A stretch of 34,851 nucleotides of DNA, from contig WALU01000051.1 of the NCBI GenBank assembly GCA_015522685.1, positions 1-34,851 on the forward strand, given 5' to 3'. The stretch comes from Thermoproteota archaeon (GTDB lineage Archaea; Korarchaeota; Korarchaeia; Korarchaeales; Korarchaeaceae). How positions within the stretch are numbered: position 1 is the stretch's first letter; each line of letters starts with the position of its first letter. Below, one piece after another: positions 33,256 to 34,851 of the stretch. The position numbers and the translations under genes are program-made. The notes under the pieces are model-generated. The model saw only the letters and a program-made list of their open reading frames with translations, was not told where the DNA came from and ran no database searches.

Positions 33256-33256
33256 G

Positions 33257-33919
33257 CTACTGCAGGAAATCTGTTAATCTAGTTCTCCTTTTCTCCTCAA
33301 TTATATTTTGGAGGGTTGCCCATCTCCATCTTATCTGCTCCTTTGGAAAAGGAAAGCCTTCCAGCACCTTAGATAGGAATTCCCTCGTCTTCTGATCCCC
33401 TGGATAGCCAGAGCCAAAATCGTATCCTGCAATTTCCCTGAGCCTCGCTACCCTTTTATCTCTCTCCACCTTGGCTATTATGGAAGCAGCTGCTACATGA
33501 ACGAACTTCTTATCTGCTTTATTTTCTGCCCTTATCCTCACCTTTAGACCACCTAGCATGGACTTGAGCGTCTCCTTAAACTTCTTGGTATTTCTTCCAG
33601 GAGCATCAACTATGATGAATGAGGGCTTAAGCTCCCTCACTAGATCTGCCATAACTTCAGCTTCCAGCATGTTAAGGCCGTTTTTAGCCACGACTTCATC
33701 TATCCTCTTGGGTTCTATTACCCTCATTGCATACGCATCAGATAGCTCCTTTATTATGGGAGCTAACTCTTCCCTTCTCCTAGGAGTTAACTCCTTCGAA
33801 TCTCTAACACCTAAAGATCTTAGCTCCTTAGCTGCTTTTTTGGATAGAACCACGATAGCTATTACCATTGGGCCTATAACGGGGCCTCTGCCTGCCTCGT
33901 CCAATCCAGCAGTTCCCAT
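33257..33919 (-). CDS. rnhB: Ribonuclease HII
   Basis: This 220-residue enzyme removes RNA primers and single ribonucleotides from DNA. The catalytic acids are all present: D7 and E8 in GLDEAGRGPVIGP, D105 in FIIVDAP, and D136 in ENKADKKFVHVAAASI, the same set as in the well-studied archaeal enzymes. The C-terminal GSGYPGDQKT is also conserved. The ATG is preceded by a TATA-like TTTATATGG about 40 bases upstream. Length and domain content are normal. Confidence 0.95.
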   Translation of the reverse strand: MGTAGLDEAGRGPVIGPMVIAIVVLSKKAAKELRSLGVRDSKELTPRRREELAPIIKELSDAYAMRVIEPKRIDEVVAKNGLNMLEAEVMADLVRELKPSFIIVDAPGRNTKKFKETLKSMLGGLKVRIRAENKADKKFVHVAAASIIAKVERDKRVARLREIAGYDFGSGYPGDQKTREFLSKVLEGFPFPKEQIRWRWATLQNIIEEKRRTRLTDFLQ

Positions 33920-34138
33920 TTATTCCTTCCCTATCGCTAAAGTTCCAAAATTTATCCATATAAACTAAACTCCTCTTTTTCTCCTTGGATTCAACAAATT
34001 CAGATCTTAGGGAAAGTACTCTCTTGTGGCGCACCTGACTTCCCCTCTTACTTCTATCGGATCAATTCCTAGCTCTACTCAAATATCTCTTCTTCATCGG
34101 TAAGTTTTTAGTTTCCTCATCTTTACTAGCTTGGGAAG

Positions 34139-34333
34139 ATTTCTGTCCCAGTCGAATTAAAGGAGATCAAGAAGAAGCTAGAGGCTATAGAATCCATGGT
34201 GATATTGCTTTTAGAGAGAGGAATACTGGAAGACAAGCCCCTTTCAGATGAAATAGATGCCATAGAGTCTGAGGAAGAACTGATCAGCTTGGAGGATGCC
34301 AAGAAAATGCTGAAGAGTAATGAAGGGGGCTGA
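34139..34333 (+). CDS. RelB-like antitoxin (short frame, no standard start)
   Basis: A short frame reads ISVPVELKEIKKKLEAIESM, then VILLLERGIL and an acidic stretch ending AKKMLKSNEGG before TGA at 34331-34333. The ISVP opening and two charged helices are typical of ribbon-helix-helix-like archaeal RelB antitoxins. No ATG/GTG/TTG lies at the expected place: the frame opens after a TAG at 34127 and the best candidate is ATT at 34139; the internal ATG at 34196 would remove most of the protein. Either an ATT start is used or the start has been lost. The frame overlaps the toxin gene by 14 bases. Confidence 0.6.
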   Translation: MSVPVELKEIKKKLEAIESMVILLLERGILEDKPLSDEIDAIESEEELISLEDAKKMLKSNEGG

Positions 34334-34614
34334 TCGCATCCCTCTCAAGTTTTCATTGTATTTGAAGAAAAGAGTTCTAAAAGAACTGAGGAGCCTAGAT
34401 AAGGAATTAAGGGATAAGGTTATTGAAACTTTGGAGATTCTGAAGGAGTATCCAATTCCTCGTTTTCTTTATCTTTAAAAAGCTTCGAGGATATAAGGAT
34501 ACCTACAGGATAAGAATGGGGAGAGTTAGAATAGTGTATTCGATAAACTGGGAGAAGGAAAAGATAGTAGTTCATTTCATCGGTCCTAGGGAGAAGGCTT
34601 ATCGAGATATCTAA
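34320..34614 (+). pseudogene. RelE-family toxin gene with single-base frameshift
   Basis: From ATG 34320 the frame reads FSLYLKKRVLKELRSLDKEL and on to YPIPRFLYL, then TAA at 34476-34478. The next frame supplies the rest: KKLRGYKDTYRIRMGRVRIV, then SINWEKEKIVVHFIGPREK and AYRDI, ending at 34614. Removing one T from the CTTT at 34473-34476 restores a perfect RelE/ParE-type toxin of about 97 residues with the conserved K-L-R-G...Y-R-I-R core. It overlaps the antitoxin, as in real relBE operons. Frameshift in a homopolymer makes either a loss-of-function mutation or a sequencing error possible. Confidence 0.82.
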
Positions 34615-34851
34615 TGACATTGCTACATGAATGCTGGCAAGTTTTTGTTTTAACAAGAAAAAGAAAGACCTACTTCATTAACCAACCTCATATGGCCTCG
34701 GTTCTACCTAATAACCGAACTTCCCTGAAATCATAGAACGAGGCAATCTTAGGGCTTAAGACTTTCCATCGGTGAAATTATGCTGTGTGTGGAAGATCGT
34801 TATTACACCGTCTTGCCTACTAAATTTTCATATAAAAAATAAATGATGAAA

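Noticed and set aside
34698-34718. TCGGTT/AACCGA inverted repeat near the right edge
   Set aside because: Six-base arms with no T-run and no nearby gene end; could easily be chance. The last 237 bases otherwise hold no recognised feature, only a 20-codon frame at 34780.
1-34851. tRNA or rRNA genes in the intergenic gaps
   Set aside because: Gaps were scanned by eye for the GGTTCGAATCC-like arm and acceptor pairing; nothing convincing. A covariance-model search could still find an intron-containing tRNA.

Overview
The window reads as the chromosome of a thermophilic archaeon, probably from the Thermoproteota/Korarchaeota (TACK) side. The reasons are archaeal-type proteins (ATP-dependent DNA ligase, single-subunit RNase HII, ThyX, DHH phosphoesterase, GNAT and MinD/ferredoxin proteins), heavy use of AGA/AGG/ATA codons, AT-rich TATA-like boxes about 25 bases before several start codons (suggesting leaderless mRNAs), GTG and TTG starts, and many ATGA overlaps inside operons. 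The exact lineage cannot be fixed from this sequence. No rRNA, tRNA, CRISPR array or complete insertion sequence was found.

Left part (1-9.8 kb): an exonuclease III/AP endonuclease; an isoaspartyl peptidase/asparaginase; and a complete branched-chain amino-acid-type ABC importer, with the binding protein on the minus strand and livG-livF-livH-livM as a tight plus-strand operon. A creatininase-family hydrolase follows. After it lies a membrane-protein gene broken by two frameshifts (8467-9130), then TrmO (tRNA A37 methylation).

Middle (10.5-25.7 kb): a PfkB kinase; an iron-sulfur cluster (MIP18/DUF59 protein plus two MinD-like ATPases, each with an inserted double [4Fe-4S] ferredoxin) behind a 9-bp inverted repeat; an SDR oxidoreductase converging on a polysaccharide flippase; a DHH phosphoesterase; a DapA-family aldolase; a MetG-beta-like tRNA-binding protein; an M20 deacylase; a GT4 glycosyltransferase; and DNA ligase. 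A scar follows (23.0-24.2 kb) holding a truncated HEPN toxin, an intact MNT antitoxin, an unidentified coding remnant and the 3' end of a dead peptide-ABC ATPase gene with an in-frame stop. ThyX and a Nudix hydrolase come next.

Right part (25.9-34.9 kb): the most unusual region. A small LysW-like zinc-ribbon protein with a long acidic tail lies beside an HTH-PRTase-like regulator. Divergent from the regulator is a compact operon of four overlapping genes: a threonine-synthase-like PLP enzyme, a DUF1611 (DgcN-like) P-loop protein, a PP-loop ATPase resembling the glutamyl epimerase MurL, and a GNAT acetyltransferase. I cannot match this set to a known pathway. It looks like a biosynthetic or tailoring route for an unusual, possibly D-configured or N-acylated, amino acid or peptide. 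It is followed by a cytoplasmic transglutaminase-like protein, a degenerate MNT with a frameshifted HEPN, RNase HII, and a RelBE-like module whose toxin carries a single-base frameshift. All three toxin-antitoxin-like modules in the window have a disrupted toxin gene, while the housekeeping genes around them are intact.
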